Made by a program: the position numbers and the translations under genes. A stretch of DNA of 39,896 nucleotides from the NCBI GenBank assembly GCA_034926415.1, contig JAYFRC010000081.1, positions 1 to 39,896 of the forward strand, given 5' to 3'. Of this stretch, positions 39,221-39,896 are shown one piece after another (position 1 is the first letter of the stretch; every line of letters starts with the position of its first letter). This stretch comes from JAYFRC01 sp034926415 (GTDB lineage: Bacteria; Bacillota; Clostridia; Oscillospirales; Oscillospiraceae). Under the pieces are notes generated by a model. That model saw only the letters and a program-made list of their open reading frames with translations. It searched no databases and was not told the origin of the DNA.

Positions 39221-39896
39221 TCATTCGGCGAAAAGCGCGGTGGAGAGATAGCGTTCTCCGGTGTCGGGAAGAAGGACGACGATATTCTTCCCCTCGTTTT
39301 CGGGTCGCTTCGCGAGTTCTATTGCCGCGCGGACGGCGGCTCCGGAGGATATGCCGACGAGTACGCCCTCGCATTTTCCGATTTGCCTTCCGACGTCGAA
39401 CGCGTCGTCGTTCGATACGGCTATTATCTCGTCGTAGACGCCGGTATAGAGCACGTCGGGAACGAAGCCCGCGCCTATGCCCTGTATCTTATGGCTGCCC
39501 GCCGTGCCCTTTGAGAGCACGGGCGAGGATTCGGGCTCGACCGCGACGACCTTTACTGCGGGGTTTTTGCCCTTGAGATACTCGCCGACGCCTGTTATCG
39601 TTCCGCCGGTCCCGACGCCCGCGACGAAATAATCCACCCGTCCGTCGGTGTCGGCCCATATCTCGGGTCCGGTAGTCTCAAAATGCGCTCTCGGGTTCGC
39701 GGGATTGACAAACTGGCCCGGAATGAAGCTGTTTGGAGTTTCCTTCGCGAGCTCATCTGCCTTCGCGATAGCGCCCTTCATGCCCTTCGCGCCATCGGTG
39801 AGAACAAGCTCCGCGCCGTATGCCTTCATAAGCTGGCGCCGCTCTGCGGACATGGTCTCGGGCATGACGATAATTGTACGGTAGCCGCGCGCCGCC
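39221..39896 (-). CDS. cysK: Cysteine synthase A (O-acetylserine sulfhydrylase), partial
   Basis: About 225 C-terminal residues are in the window; the frame stays open through the right edge (upstream codons read ARGYRTIIVMPETMS, as inside CysK), so the start and PLP lysine are outside. Visible features are PETMSAERRQLMKAYGAELVLT, the PLP-phosphate loop GVGTGGTITGVG, and the C-terminal GISSGAAVRAAIEL. The enzyme makes cysteine from O-acetylserine and sulfide with PLP. It leads the run to ridA, the PLP kinase and rrf2. Confidence 0.96.
   Translation of the reverse strand, partial: AARGYRTIIVMPETMSAERRQLMKAYGAELVLTDGAKGMKGAIAKADELAKETPNSFIPGQFVNPANPRAHFETTGPEIWADTDGRVDYFVAGVGTGGTITGVGEYLKGKNPAVKVVAVEPESSPVLSKGTAGSHKIQGIGAGFVPDVLYTGVYDEIIAVSNDDAFDVGRQIGKCEGVLVGISSGAAVRAAIELAKRPENEGKNIVVLLPDTGERYLSTALFAE

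Noticed and set aside
1..39896. CRISPR arrays, prophage genes, rRNA, plasmid or phage origins
   Set aside because: No regularly spaced repeats, phage structural or integrase genes, rRNA sequence or iteron clusters are seen.

Overview
The window looks like a chromosomal segment of a GC-rich, spore-forming Firmicute of the class Clostridia (an Oscillospirales-like gut anaerobe would fit; this placement is inference). The reasons are: a yabM-mazG-(hup)-rqcP-yabP-yabQ-divIC-yabR cluster that matches Bacillus subtilis gene order apart from an inserted HU gene; a recJ-relA-dtd block; tandem Csp-like subtilisins; a spoIIID remnant; strong purine-rich Shine-Dalgarno sites with frequent TTG starts; and a class I fumarase alpha subunit. 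Nearly every gene from 3 kb to 35.5 kb is on the minus strand. No prophage, insertion sequence, CRISPR array or rRNA is visible.

Layout. 1-3.2 kb: two tandem S8 proteases (+, the first cut by the window edge), an 18-bp inverted repeat, and a 43-codon truncated spoIIID-like gene (-). 3.3-4.6 kb: an orphan PhnD-like lipoprotein. 4.7-11.1 kb (-): an acyltransferase, a zinc-ribbon membrane protein, and a complete Bce-type module (response regulator, histidine kinase, ATPase, permease); a BceR-type operator precedes the ATPase. 11.2-12.1 kb (+): a divergent HSL-type esterase. 12.2-17.5 kb (-): SLH/transglutaminase exported protein, hpf, ung, and an amidohydrolase-fumarase alpha pair. 17.7-22.6 kb (-): the yab/divIC sporulation and division cluster. 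22.6-25.2 kb (-): MTA/SAH deaminase, purine nucleoside phosphorylase, small zinc-ribbon protein. 25.2-32.2 kb (-): hemZ, MBL hydrolase, dtd, relA, recJ. 32.4-35.6 kb (-): small P-loop protein, pgi, and a D,D-carboxypeptidase. 35.7-37.2 kb (+): a possible leader ORF, a flavodoxin-like reductase, tRNA-Gly(CCC), and an AT-rich VOC gene. 37.4-39.9 kb (-): rrf2, pdxY-like kinase, ridA, cysK (cut by the right edge).

How it fits together. One theme is the spore life cycle: Csp-like proteases, SpoIIID remnant, YabM, YabP and YabQ. A second is envelope-stress sensing by the Bce-like module, possibly co-transcribed with an acyltransferase pair. A third is a cysteine/PLP group in which CysK, RidA, a PLP kinase and an Rrf2 regulator sit in one run. 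The least explained structure is a 70-nt palindromic element present twice without gaps (20073-20142 and 35776-35845). Its second copy forms a long hairpin over the ribosome-binding region of the flavodoxin-like gene.
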